Source of the DNA: Pseudonocardia sp. ICBG1293
GTDB taxonomy: Bacteria > Actinomycetota > Actinomycetes > Mycobacteriales > Pseudonocardiaceae
Direction of reading: 5' to 3'
Length of the DNA stretch: 64,000 bases
Assembly (NCBI RefSeq): GCF_020131355.1
Contig: NZ_JAHLEL010000060.1
Span: 48,845-112,844 of the forward strand
The notes below the pieces were generated by a model. The model searched no databases and was not told where the DNA came from. It worked only from the letters and a program-made list of their open reading frames with translations. The position numbers and the translations under genes are program-made. The stretch's first letter is position 1. Every line of letters starts with the position of its first letter. Positions 25,632-34,682 of the stretch are shown piece by piece.

Positions 25632-28600
25632 TTAGGAGACGCGCCCTAGAACAGCGTCGATCAGGTGGCGGTGCTCGAGCTGCCCGACATCCCCGCCAAG
25701 GGCTTCGACCGCCCGGGTCCACCACGCCCGCGCATACACGTCATCCGCCGCCGGGGCCGGACCCAAACTCGACACTGAGTTGTCGATGCCCGCGTACTCC
25801 CGATATCCGGCCGCGACACCGACCCGCCGGACCCACTCCGCACGCTCACCAACAGCAGCAGGATCGGGGACCTGGCCGAGGTGTTCGACCGCCCACCCGG
25901 CCTGCTGCTCGACGGTCTGCTCTCCGAGTTGGCGGATGCGGTCGACGATCAACGGGGCCAGCTCGTTCCGCTGTCGATCATGAATGTCATCGCCCGGGAC
26001 GGTCCAGGTGTCGAACCGCCCAGCCGCACCGACCGGGTCCTCCGGCACCCGCGTACTGATCGCTCCGGCAATGCGCCAGCGCAACACATCCGACACGGAC
26101 TCCGCACTGTCCAACTCCCGGACACCCGCGACCTGCCCCAGCAGCCGGCCCGGGTCATGCCCGCCCAACTCGGCATCGGCAAGCACCGTGAGCAGCGACC
26201 CGCGACCCCCCTCCGCCTCGACCCGGGCCGCGTTCACCGCACCCAACGCACCGGTCAACAGCCGGTCGGCCCGCTCCCGCTGCCCGATGCGGGCCAGGTC
26301 GAACCAGTCCCCAGCCAACGTCACCAACGAGCCGGCCTGCGCGCGGCCCTCAGCGCGGGCGGCAAGCGCGGACACCTGCGCCCCGGAATACTCGATCACG
26401 TTCGAGAACCGCGACCGCGCCGTCTCCGCCAGGGCTTCCGGGGTGTGCTCATCCGCGTCCCGGGCCGCGACCAGCCACACATGATTCTCGCCCCGACCCC
26501 GGGTGATCGCCGGATACACCGACTCCCGCCCCACACCCTCACCGATAACCGAATGACTCGTGTCCACGGTCAACGACTGCGCCGCATGCACCGTCCCCGC
26601 ATAGGCCAATCGGAGATTGTGAGCAACGTAACTCGCAGGGAAGTGGGCGGTTGCTCCACTGCTGTCCTGTCCGAGAAGAAAGTGATCATTGTTTTCATCC
26701 CGGACCGCACCGACGATCGTGTAGATCTCCCGGTTGGTGACCGCACCACCCTCCTTCCCGTGGAAACCGGCCGGGAGGTCGACCCTCAGCGATCGGTCGT
26801 TGAGCCGGGCCTGCACCCGATCCCCCACCGACACCGGCTGCCCACCCGGCTCGCGGCCATGCACCCACCCGACCGACACGCCATCGACGCGGCCGAGTCC
26901 GATCAGCTCCTCCCGCAACCGCTCCGACAGCACCGCGGCCTGCTCATTGCCCGCCACGATCAACAACGACCGCCGGCCGGCGACGGTGTCGGCCAGCCAC
27001 GCCCGCGACGCCCCCGCCTCCATCTCCTCGACAGTCCCGGCGTGCAGCCGGCCACGGGACAGATACTCGCCAACCGCGGCCGTGTCACCCGCCCGGACCT
27101 GCAACGACGCCGCCCTCTCCCACCCCTGCTCGAACCGGTGCACCGTCTGCAGCTCCGTCACCGACGACGCCGTATCGACGAGATGGGAGAACAGCCCACC
27201 CGCGCCGACCGCACCCAGCTGCTCCGGGTCCCCGGTGAGCACAACCTTCGCCCCCGCACCCGCCGCCAGCCGAGTGATCAGGTGCAGATCCGCGGTGGAG
27301 GTCATCCCCGCCTCATCCACGATCACCAGATCCCCCGCCGAGAGCCGGTCCCTCACCTGCCCGTCCTCACCCGGGGCGAACCGGCCGGCGAACACAGCGG
27401 TGTTGATCGCATCAATGTGGTCATCGGCGAGGTTGTTCGCCGCAATCTGCGACGTCGTCAACCCGAGCACCCGACCGCCGACCTCGCGGGACCACACCTG
27501 CGCCAGCGCGGACATGGTGCGGGACTTCCCCGCCCCCGCCGGGCCCACGACAACGTCACCTGCAACCCGGGAGGTCAACACCGTCAAAGCGGCGCGGACC
27601 TGATCAGCGCTCAGGCCGAGCACCGACAGCTCCGCCCGCACCCCCGCAGTCCTCTCCGCAGCCAGACCGACATCCAGCGCGGACGACACCCGTCCGACCA
27701 CGGCTTCTTCCCGTCCGAGGTGCGCGGCCGAGGTGTAACGCTCCCGATGGGCACCCCGCAGCACATACCCGCCGTCCCCGACCACCCTCGACCCGTCAGC
27801 GCCCACCCGCGCACCCCGGTCACGGCGCAACCCATCCGGTACCGGGGCAGGCTCGGTCATCGACACCTGCACCACATCCGCACGCCCCACCGCCTCCCGA
27901 GCAAGGTCAAGCAGCGCCGCACCCCGCTCAGCATCCGACGCCCCGTCCAGCCCGACGACCTCCCACCGGTCCCCGATCTGAGCTTTGACCGCCAACGTCA
28001 GGTTCCCGATGTCCCACACCGCATACAACGCCGACACCCGCGCCACCGCCGCCGCCAACACCGCAGCCCGCCCCACCGGCTCATCAGTGCCGGCACCGCC
28101 GCTACTGCTGCTGCGTGCTGCGGCTTCCGCGGTCTCCGACAACACCCCGACCGCAGCATCAGCATGCTTACGCGCCCACCGCGCCAACGCCCGCGGCCCC
28201 GCATCCACCGACTTCGGCGCCCGTGTCTCCAACGCCGCCAACCGTGCCACGCGATGCAACACCACCGGAGAAAGCTCCCCGCCCCCCGCACGCGCCGACA
28301 ACTCCGCCTTCAGCGCCTCGACACGATCCTCGAGCTGCCTCGTCCGCGTCGACGCCGCATCCATCAACCTCTGATCGACACCCGCGATCTCCCGGGCGAA
28401 CCCATCCGGACGATCCCGCCACCCCACACCCAACTCAGCCGTCAGACGCTGCTCCAAAGCCTGCTGATAGACCGCGTCCACCGCCTGCTTAATCCCCCGA
28501 AACGACGCCCCATCCAACGCACCGACCTTCCCCCCAGAGGTCGCGGTGCGGTTCAACAACGCCGCATGCGTGTGCAGATGCGGCTCATCGGCACGATTCG

Positions 28601-29270
28601 TCGAATGCGCCCACAACGACCACACCGTCCCCCGGCCTTGCTCAAACACACCCATACCCGCCGCCGAACGCGGACCCGAATGACGCCCCGTCCGCGTCAC
28701 CGCCACCCGCGCATCCGCAAACGACACCGCCGACTCCACCGCCGACTCATGCGCCGCCCGCACCCGCTCCGCATCACCCTCCGCACCCGCCGCCACCAAG
28801 GCCGCGTAATACACACTCACCGACTTCGGCGCCGCGAACACCCAATCGTAATACGCCACACTGCGTCGCCCATCCGACTCCGCAGCCCGCCGAACCTCCT
28901 CCACCCGCTCCTCAGACGGGACACCCTTCTCCCGCCCGAGCGCACGCTCAACACGCTGCTCCGCAGACAGATATTTCCGCGGCCGCGACCCGAGGAACTC
29001 CGGGTCCTTCTCCGACGAATCCGGATGCCGCAACTGACCGAACACCGCACGAACATCATCCGCCGCGACCGTCTCACCCGAGACGAACGACAACCCCAAC
29101 CCGGCCATCCCCGTACCGAACCACCGACCCGCCGGCTCCCCCACAGCCACCGCCTTCGCGTAATACCCCGGCGCGTCCACACCCTCCCCCGCGGACTCGT
29201 GTGCGGCACAACCCGAACCGCGAACCAGGTACTCCACCGCACCCGCACCCACCGCGATCACCCGCAACAC
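25632..29270 (-). CDS. MobF (TrwC/TraA-type) relaxase-helicase, 3' end replaced
   Basis: Protein of about 1212 residues that should nick the transfer origin and unwind DNA in conjugation. The N-terminal relaxase domain has LRVIAVGAGAVEYLVRGSGC, GYYAKAVAVGEPAGRWFG, DWVFAAPKSVSVYYA and the metal-binding histidines in EPHLHTHAALLNR (about residue 240). The helicase domain has Walker A GPAGAGKSRT (about 585-594) and Walker B LVIVDEAGM (about 657-665), then GDPEQLGAVG. GTG at 29270 is preferred over the upstream ATG at 29297 because MobF proteins start close to LRVIAVG. The last codons are supplied by the IS5-D end, so the natural C-terminus is lost. Confidence 0.92.
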   Translation of the reverse strand: MLRVIAVGAGAVEYLVRGSGCAAHESAGEGVDAPGYYAKAVAVGEPAGRWFGTGMAGLGLSFVSGETVAADDVRAVFGQLRHPDSSEKDPEFLGSRPRKYLSAEQRVERALGREKGVPSEERVEEVRRAAESDGRRSVAYYDWVFAAPKSVSVYYAALVAAGAEGDAERVRAAHESAVESAVSFADARVAVTRTGRHSGPRSAAGMGVFEQGRGTVWSLWAHSTNRADEPHLHTHAALLNRTATSGGKVGALDGASFRGIKQAVDAVYQQALEQRLTAELGVGWRDRPDGFAREIAGVDQRLMDAASTRTRQLEDRVEALKAELSARAGGGELSPVVLHRVARLAALETRAPKSVDAGPRALARWARKHADAAVGVLSETAEAAARSSSSGGAGTDEPVGRAAVLAAAVARVSALYAVWDIGNLTLAVKAQIGDRWEVVGLDGASDAERGAALLDLAREAVGRADVVQVSMTEPAPVPDGLRRDRGARVGADGSRVVGDGGYVLRGAHRERYTSAAHLGREEAVVGRVSSALDVGLAAERTAGVRAELSVLGLSADQVRAALTVLTSRVAGDVVVGPAGAGKSRTMSALAQVWSREVGGRVLGLTTSQIAANNLADDHIDAINTAVFAGRFAPGEDGQVRDRLSAGDLVIVDEAGMTSTADLHLITRLAAGAGAKVVLTGDPEQLGAVGAGGLFSHLVDTASSVTELQTVHRFEQGWERAASLQVRAGDTAAVGEYLSRGRLHAGTVEEMEAGASRAWLADTVAGRRSLLIVAGNEQAAVLSERLREELIGLGRVDGVSVGWVHGREPGGQPVSVGDRVQARLNDRSLRVDLPAGFHGKEGGAVTNREIYTIVGAVRDENNDHFLLGQDSSGATAHFPASYVAHNLRLAYAGTVHAAQSLTVDTSHSVIGEGVGRESVYPAITRGRGENHVWLVAARDADEHTPEALAETARSRFSNVIEYSGAQVSALAARAEGRAQAGSLVTLAGDWFDLARIGQRERADRLLTGALGAVNAARVEAEGGRGSLLTVLADAELGGHDPGRLLGQVAGVRELDSAESVSDVLRWRIAGAISTRVPEDPVGAAGRFDTWTVPGDDIHDRQRNELAPLIVDRIRQLGEQTVEQQAGWAVEHLGQVPDPAAVGERAEWVRRVGVAAGYREYAGIDNSVSSLGPAPAADDVYARAWWTRAVEALGGDVGQLEHRHLIDAVLGRVS

Positions 29271-29297
29271 ACCGACCACCCTACCCCACCCGGCCAC

Positions 29298-29317
29298 AGA
29301 TCATCAGACGATGCATA
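29298..29317. promoter_or_regulatory. Palindromic motif between relaxase and repeat
   Basis: AGATCATCAGACGATGCAT lies here, a near copy (one mismatch) of the motif at 1449-1467, where the core ATCATC-A-GATGAT is a perfect inverted repeat. Its place directly before the relaxase makes an operator or transfer-origin element possible; neither is proven. Confidence 0.35.
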
Positions 29318-30056
29318 GGTCCTGGTCCTGGTCCTGGTCCTGGTCCTGGTCCTGGTCCTGGTCCTGGTCCTGGTCCTGGTCCTGGTCCTGGTCCTGGTCC
29401 TGGTCCTGGTCCTGGTCCTGGTCCTGGTCCTGGTCCTGGTCCTGGTCCTGGTCCTGGTCCTGGTCCTGGTCCTGGTCCTGGTCCTGGTCCTGGTCCTGGT
29501 CCTGGTCCTGGTCCTGGTCCTGGTCCTGGTCCTGGTCCTGGTCCTGGTCCTGGTCCTGGTCCTGGTCCTGGTCCTGGTCCTGGTCCTGGTCCTGGTCCTG
29601 GTCCTGGTCCTGGTCCTGGTCCTGGTCCTGGTCCTGGTCCTGGTCCTGGTCCTGGTCCTGGTCCTGGTCCTGGTCCTGGTCCTGGTCCTGGTCCTGGTCC
29701 TGGTCCTGGTCCTGGTCCTGGTCCTGGTCCTGGTCCTGGTCCTGGTCCTGGTCCTGGTCCTGGTCCTGGTCCTGGTCCTGGTCCTGGTCCTGGTCCTGGT
29801 CCTGGTCCTGGTCCTGGTCCTGGTCCTGGTCCTGGGTCCTGGTCCTGGTCCTGGTCCTGGTCCTGGTCCTGGTCCTGGTCCTGGTCCTGGTCCTGGTCCT
29901 GGTCCTGGTCCTGGTCCTGGTCCTGGTCCTGGTCCTGGTCCTGGTCCTGGTCCTGGTCCTGGTCCTGGTCCTGGTCCTGGTCCTGGTCCCTGGTCCTGGT
30001 CCTGGTCCTGGTCCTGGTCCTGGTCCTGGTCCTGGTCCTGGTCCTGGTCCTGGTCC
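29318..30056. repeat. Hexanucleotide tandem repeat, about 123 copies
   Basis: An uninterrupted GGTCCT array of 739 bp, with only two one-base insertions (an extra G near 29836 and an extra C near 29990). It encodes Gly-Pro, Ser-Trp or Val-Leu repeats on the plus strand and Asp-Gln, Thr-Arg or Pro-Gly repeats on the minus strand; none of these frames has features of a real gene. It separates the relaxase from the ORF at 30087. Assembly across such an array is error-prone, so the copy number is uncertain. Confidence 0.95.
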
Positions 30057-30086
30057 GACCGGCAGACCCGAGGACGGAGGGCACCG

Positions 30087-30546
30087 GTGGAGATCGACCC
30101 GGTCGCCTTCGCCGACGCTCAAGCCCGCCGATTCACCGGCCGCCGCCTGCGCGTCGGCCGCTCCGCGGTCGTTCACGACGTAGCGCGGAAGGCGTGGATT
30201 GGCGACCTCACCCTCCCCGTTGCGGCCTGTAATCAAGGGTGGGCGGGGCTCGCCGCGACCGACGATTTGATGGCCACCGACGATCCCGCGAACTGCCGTA
30301 AGAGGTCATTTCAGAACGAGGTCGACGTGTCTGTTGTAGACGACAAGCGGCTATCTGACCTGCCGTTTGATCTGTCGTCGAGGGGTCAATGGAAACTCGA
30401 CAAGTCGTTCTGAAACGACCTCTAAATGCGCCCTGACTCTCGGGCGCGTGACAGCGCGGCAGGCGCCGCCGTTTCAAGCCACCTTGTTCGACCTCGACAC
30501 CGTCACCGATGACGACGATCCCAGGCGGGTCGAGCGGCCCGATTGA
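30087..30546 (+). pseudogene. Small Cys-containing ORF broken by MITE-5
   Basis: GTG start preceded by a strong ribosome binding site (GGACGGAGGG). The protein begins MEIDPVAFADAQARRFTGRR. MITE-5 enters after DDPANCR. Without it and one TAA, the frame continues KCALTLGRVTARQ and ends VERPD at a TGA at 30544-30546, giving about 110 residues. C48, C70 and C73 (the latter pair in NCRKCAL) could bind a metal. No family recognised. It follows the repeat and precedes transfer genes, so it was probably part of the conjugation module. Confidence 0.65.
30301..30423 (+). repeat. 123-bp MITE, copy 5
   Basis: MITE flanked by TAA on both sides, inserted in the coding sequence of a small ORF. Confidence 0.92.
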
Positions 30547-30710
30547 CCACGTCGTGATGCTCGCTTGATCCCGGGGCGCAGGCCCGAGGTCGCGACTACC
30601 CTGAACCCGGTGAGTACACACAATCCGGACCCCCGGGCGAGTCGGGGAAACGCGCCGCGAAACAGGGTCGGCGCCCGCTACGATTACGCGCCGAGCTCGA
30701 CGCGTTCGCG

Positions 30711-31121
30711 GTGAACCGGGCACGCCTCCACGAGGACGCCGACGAACGACGACGTGAGGACGAGGCGTTCACCCACTACGCTCACGCCCGCCGCCGCGGC
30801 GACCGCATCGAGGAAAAGCGCGACGCGGCACTGGCTGCGCTCGACCGCCGCCGACAACTCATCCTCACCGCTGCCGAGGAGAAGCTCGACGGCGTCCGTG
30901 ACGAGCAGGCCCGCGCACTGGCTGCGGTTCACAAACGTTCCGGTGGGCATCGCAGCACCCGCGAGGTCGCCGTTTTGTTCGCGCTCCCGATCCCACACGT
31001 ACGAGCGCTGCTACGCCGAGACTGGGACACCCGACCCATCGACAACAACGACAGCACCGAGGTCGGCACCGGCGGCGAGCCCGAGCACACACCGCGACCG
31101 CGGAGGCAACGGCGTGAGTGA
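30711..31121 (+). CDS. Coiled-coil protein of unknown function
   Basis: Protein of about 136 residues, very rich in Arg, Glu and Ala, with a long predicted coiled coil (RIEEKRDAALAALDRRRQLI, then AAEEKLDGVRDEQARALAAV) and then a short helix-turn-helix-like segment (TREVAVLFALPIPHVRALLR). The frame is also open upstream of the GTG at 30711 to about 30580, so the start is unsure. Its stop overlaps the next gene, whose GTG at 31114 has a good GGAGG. A DNA-binding accessory or regulatory role is a guess. Confidence 0.55.
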   Translation: MNRARLHEDADERRREDEAFTHYAHARRRGDRIEEKRDAALAALDRRRQLILTAAEEKLDGVRDEQARALAAVHKRSGGHRSTREVAVLFALPIPHVRALLRRDWDTRPIDNNDSTEVGTGGEPEHTPRPRRQRRE

Positions 31122-31567
31122 CATGCGTGCGGTCTCCCAGCGGATGGGACCCCGCGATCTACTGGTCGCGGTCTGTCAGAAGTTCCCGTTGCCCGGCAAG
31201 AATCTTGCTGCGGTCTCCCGGGTCGTCGATGCCCATCTCGGACGGCTCCATCGGCGTGGGCAGATCGCCGACAGCTACGCCGGGCCCGACCACGACCGCG
31301 GCACCGGACGGCCGCTCGCCCCGACCGATCCGGGTGGGGGACGTCCTCGTCGTGCGGGTCGAGGTCATCGCCGCTGATGTCAACCCGGGCCTGCAGGCCG
31401 GGATCGCGGCGTTGCGGTCCGGGCTCGCTGCCGCGGTCGCGGCACTGCCCGACCAGTTCGGTCCCGAACAGGCCGCGCAGCTACTCGCCACGGTCGCTGG
31501 GGACGCGATGAGCGTGTCCTGGGCGAACCGCACCGAGATCCGGATCCGGGACGGCCTGTTCCCCTGA
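31114..31567 (+). pseudogene. Unknown family, paralogue 2 of 3, frameshifted
   Basis: The start is GTG at 31114 with GGAGG upstream, reading MSDMRAVSQRMGPRDLLVAV and QKFPLPGKNLAAVSRVVDAH. The frame is lost near 31325 and the rest (VLVVRVEVIAADVNPGLQAG and AALPDQFGPEQAAQL) is one frame over, ending at 31567. Against the paralogues at 18764 and 52629 the protein would otherwise be complete. A single-base indel explains it; a sequencing error is also possible. Confidence 0.7.
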
Positions 31568-31664
31568 ACAGCTCCAGAAAGGAAACCCGGAGGACCCGCA
31601 CGATTTATGCGATCCTGGTAACGGATCGTCGACACGTTCAGCAAGACTCAGTATCGGCGGAGAG

Positions 31665-34247
31665 GTGGTCGTGACCCGACAGGATGAGCCCCGACGCGAC
31701 AGCCGGCAACGCAGCGAGCAGCCGCGGGGTGGGCGGTGCTGGCTGGATGTGCCGTTCGTGGAGAAGGACGAGGCGAAAACCGCCGGGGCTCGCTGGGATG
31801 CCCGGGCGAGGCGGTGGTTCGACCCGGCCCCGCCGACCGCTGCTCTTCAGCGCTGGGCTGCTCGACCTGAGGTGCCTGAGGTGTTGCCGGGGGAGGACCG
31901 CACGGTCGGGGACGGCCTGTTCGTGGACCTGGTCCCGTCCTCGTGCTGGTTCACCAATGTCCGTTCGTGTGTCGATCCTGCGGACTGGGAGCGGCTGCGT
32001 CGTCCGGTGCTGCGCCGCACCGGGTACCGCTGCGAGGCCTGCGGGCGCGGGGAGGACCGCCGCACCGACATCGCCCGTTATCTCGATGTCCACGAACGCT
32101 GGACCTACGACGAGGCGGCCGGGGTGCAGACGTTGCGGCGGCTGGTGTGTCTGTGTTCGGACTGTCACCTGGTGACCCACTTCGGCTACGCGACCGTTCA
32201 GGGTCACGACGCCGAGGCCCTGGCTCATCTGTGCACGGTGAACTCGTGGACCCGTGAGCAGGCCCTCGCTCACATCGCCGATGCAGGCCGGGTCTGGGAG
32301 CAGCGTTCGACCCGGACCTGGGAGCTGGACCTGGGGATCCTCACCGGCGCCGGGATCACCGTCAGGCAGCCCCCGGCGCCGCAGCAGCGGGCACAGATCG
32401 CCGACAAGACCCTCGGGTACGAGGCCACCGCATCGACCACGCCCAGCTCGCCATCGGTGCCCCGGCAACGCGCCGCGGCACCGCGGCCGGCCAGGGCGAC
32501 GGGGAAGAAGAGGTTGACCGGCGAGCAGCAGGCCGCGGTCGAGGCGTTCACCGCCGGCTACGACCTGACGATCCAGGCCGGGGCGGGGGCTGGGAAGACG
32601 TCCACTCTGCGTGCCCTGGCCGCGACCACCGCCGGGCGGGGGCTGTATCTGGCGTTCAACAAGTCCATCGCGACCGAGGCCGGGCGGTCGTTCCCGCCGT
32701 CGGTGCAGGCGGTGACCTCCCATTCCCTGGCCTACGCCGCGGTCGGCCACCGCTATCAGGCCCGGCTGGCCGCGCCCCGGATCCCGAGCATTGAACTCGC
32801 CCCCCGGCTCGGGATCGATACCCCGCTGATGTTCGGTGAGCGGCGTGTCACCCCGGCCGGGCAGTGCGCCGCGGCGCAGAAGACCGTCCTGAACTTCTGC
32901 CACTCCGCTGATGACACCATCGGTCACCGCCACGTCCCCCACCTGCCCGGGATGCCCGACCGCCGATCCCACCGGGTCTTCGCCGGGATCATCGTCGACT
33001 ACGCCCGCCGCATCTGGAACGACCTCCAGACCCCCGACGCCCCCGGCAACAGCGGCGGGTTCCCGTTCGGTCATGACCACTACTTCAAGATGTGGGCGCT
33101 GACCGAACCGAGTCTGGACTGCGATTTTCTGCTCCTCGACGAGGCTCAGGACACCAACCCCGCCCTGGAGAAGATCTTCTGCGACCAGCGTGACCACGCG
33201 CAGCTGGTGATGGTCGGTGACTCCGCCCAGGCCATCTACGGCTGGCGCGGCGCACGCGATGTCATGACCGATTTCGACGGTGTCGGGTTGACCCTGTCGC
33301 GGTCGTTCCGCTTCGGTGACGCGATCGCTGATGAGGCCAACCACTGGCTCCCCTACACCGGGCAGACCCTGCGCCTGACCGGGAACCCCGACCTCACCAG
33401 CACCGTCGGGCCCCTCGACGAGGCCGGTGGGGACGTGCCGGATGCGGTGTTGTGTCGCACCAACGGCGGGGCTATGGGTGAGATCATGGCGCTGCTCGCC
33501 GCCGGCCACCGGGTCGCGCTCTGCGGCGGCGGCGGCCCGCTGCGCTCCCTCGCGCTGGCCGCACGCGACCTGCAGGCCGGACGCCCGACCCAGCACCACG
33601 AGCTGCAGCTGTTCACCAGCTGGGACCGTGTCCGTGACTACGTCGACCACGACCCCGCCGGGCAGGATTTGAAACCCCTGGTCGACATCATCGACCGTCG
33701 CGGTGTCCCCGCCGTCCTCGCCACCCTCGACGAGCTGTCGTCCGAGAACGACGCCGAGGTCGTGGTCTCCACCGCACACAAAGCCAAAGGCCGTGAATGG
33801 CCGATCGTGCGCATCGCCGACAACTTCCCCACACCCCCACCCCAACCCGACCCCGACACCGCCGGGGGGACGATCGTGGAGATCGACCCCGACTACGCCT
33901 GCCTCGCCTACGTCGCGGTCACCCGCGCCCAGCACCACCTCGACCCCGGAAGCCTCGACTGGATCCACCACCCACCCGGCCGGGTCCGCACCCGCACCAC
34001 CCCCGACAACACCCCCACCGACAGGGGCGTCAGCGGCAGCGTCCACCGACACCGGGCCGAGGGCAGAGACCACCGAGACCACGGCGCAGGGCAGGACCTA
34101 CAGCGCGATCGCGACCCGCAACGTATCGGGGAGATCCTCGCCAGCCACCGCGCCTGCACCGCCACCCGCCACCCCAGCGACCCCGACCTACCCGCCGCAG
34201 CGCGGCGCTGGGCCCGCGTCATGACCGGCCTCGCCTCCCGCTGGTGA
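31665..34247 (+). CDS. DUF5710-HNH-UvrD-type helicase fusion
   Basis: Protein of 860 residues with three parts. Residues 24-56 (CWLDVPFVEKDEAKTAGARW) match the DUF5710 domain of plasmid proteins. Residues 117-172 form an HNH-like treble clef: CEAC (123-126), LDVHERW and CSDC (164-167). From about 285 a superfamily 1 UvrD-type helicase follows, with Walker A GAGAGKTS (305-312), DEAQD (492-496), GDSAQAIYGWRGA, STAHKAKGREW and AYVAVTRAQ. A Pro/Arg-rich tail ends the protein. GTG at 31665 or 31671 after GGAGAGG can start it. Roles in DNA transfer, repair or defence are possible; the domain order suggests a nuclease-helicase. Confidence 0.82.
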   Translation: MVVTRQDEPRRDSRQRSEQPRGGRCWLDVPFVEKDEAKTAGARWDARARRWFDPAPPTAALQRWAARPEVPEVLPGEDRTVGDGLFVDLVPSSCWFTNVRSCVDPADWERLRRPVLRRTGYRCEACGRGEDRRTDIARYLDVHERWTYDEAAGVQTLRRLVCLCSDCHLVTHFGYATVQGHDAEALAHLCTVNSWTREQALAHIADAGRVWEQRSTRTWELDLGILTGAGITVRQPPAPQQRAQIADKTLGYEATASTTPSSPSVPRQRAAAPRPARATGKKRLTGEQQAAVEAFTAGYDLTIQAGAGAGKTSTLRALAATTAGRGLYLAFNKSIATEAGRSFPPSVQAVTSHSLAYAAVGHRYQARLAAPRIPSIELAPRLGIDTPLMFGERRVTPAGQCAAAQKTVLNFCHSADDTIGHRHVPHLPGMPDRRSHRVFAGIIVDYARRIWNDLQTPDAPGNSGGFPFGHDHYFKMWALTEPSLDCDFLLLDEAQDTNPALEKIFCDQRDHAQLVMVGDSAQAIYGWRGARDVMTDFDGVGLTLSRSFRFGDAIADEANHWLPYTGQTLRLTGNPDLTSTVGPLDEAGGDVPDAVLCRTNGGAMGEIMALLAAGHRVALCGGGGPLRSLALAARDLQAGRPTQHHELQLFTSWDRVRDYVDHDPAGQDLKPLVDIIDRRGVPAVLATLDELSSENDAEVVVSTAHKAKGREWPIVRIADNFPTPPPQPDPDTAGGTIVEIDPDYACLAYVAVTRAQHHLDPGSLDWIHHPPGRVRTRTTPDNTPTDRGVSGSVHRHRAEGRDHRDHGAGQDLQRDRDPQRIGEILASHRACTATRHPSDPDLPAAARRWARVMTGLASRW

Positions 34248-34418
34248 TCGCCCCCCCCCGTTGACACCGACTTCCTGCTGACACCGACCTCACCCGAGGA
34301 GTACCACTCCGTGGTGTGAGAAGGCTCACCGGATGGGGTCATACAGGCCAGGCGGTGGGGAACTACAGCGCCTCGGGTCGAGGCCTCCAGGAAGACCGTT
34401 CACGGTGAAGGGTCATTC
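34248..34418. other. Intergenic, likely promoter of the truncated methyltransferase
   Basis: No gene seen. A direct repeat, TTGACACCGACTTCCTGCTG and TGACACCGACCTCACC, lies at about 34261-34295. GTGAAGGG precedes the next ATG at 34419. Confidence 0.3.
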
Positions 34419-34643
34419 ATGGCATCAGGCAGCCAGTACGATGCGATCGGCGCGGCGTATGACGCTGTGAAAGCTCTCCCCGCCGCCCGTTACGCGGAGA
34501 TCCCGACCGTACGAGCACTTCTCGGGGACCTCACCAGGCTCACGGTGCTGGACCTTGGGTGCGGCACTGGACACTACGCGCGGATATGCCGGGAACTCGG
34601 CGCCACGACAGTGGTCGGTGTCGACAACTCTGCCGAGATGATC
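34419..34643 (+). pseudogene. Methyltransferase, N-terminal 75 codons, cut by IS3-B2
   Basis: Starts MASGSQYDAIGAAYDAVKAL and holds motif I, VLDLGCGTGHYARI, then VVGVDNSAEMI where IS3-B2 begins. The YDAxxxAYDxVKxLP start resembles toxoflavin-synthase-type (ToxA-like) methyltransferases. The substrate-binding part is missing, so the gene is dead. Confidence 0.75.
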
Positions 34644-34682
34644 TGAGCTTGGCCCCGTAGTCCGGACCCCGACGGTGTGGGG

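Larger units (their letters stand above)
22856..25646 (-). mobile_element. IS5-D, carrying nested MITE and IS5-M insertions
   Basis: Ends are GGGCGTGTCTCCTAA and the inverse TTAGGAGACGCGCCC, with CTAG overlapping both junctions, a target like that of the IS5 group. MITE-3 lies inside its left end and a MITE-4/IS5-M1 composite splits its transposase. Its right end cuts the relaxase gene and supplies its last codons (GRVS and stop). Confidence 0.85.

Noticed and set aside
25881..29318. Long plus-strand open frame opposite the relaxase
   Set aside because: It is the antisense shadow of a clear MobF relaxase; its translation is Arg/Pro/His-rich with no motifs.
29318..30056. CRISPR array
   Set aside because: The unit is a 6-bp repeat without spacers; no cas gene is present.
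29201..30236. Gly-Pro, Ser-Trp, Asp-Gln and Thr-Arg repeat proteins
   Set aside because: All come from reading one hexanucleotide array in different frames; none has a convincing start, and the two slips change the frames.
31638..34082. Long minus-strand open frame opposite the UvrD-type helicase
   Set aside because: Antisense shadow of a gene with full helicase motifs; Gly/Val/Asp-rich with no recognisable domain.
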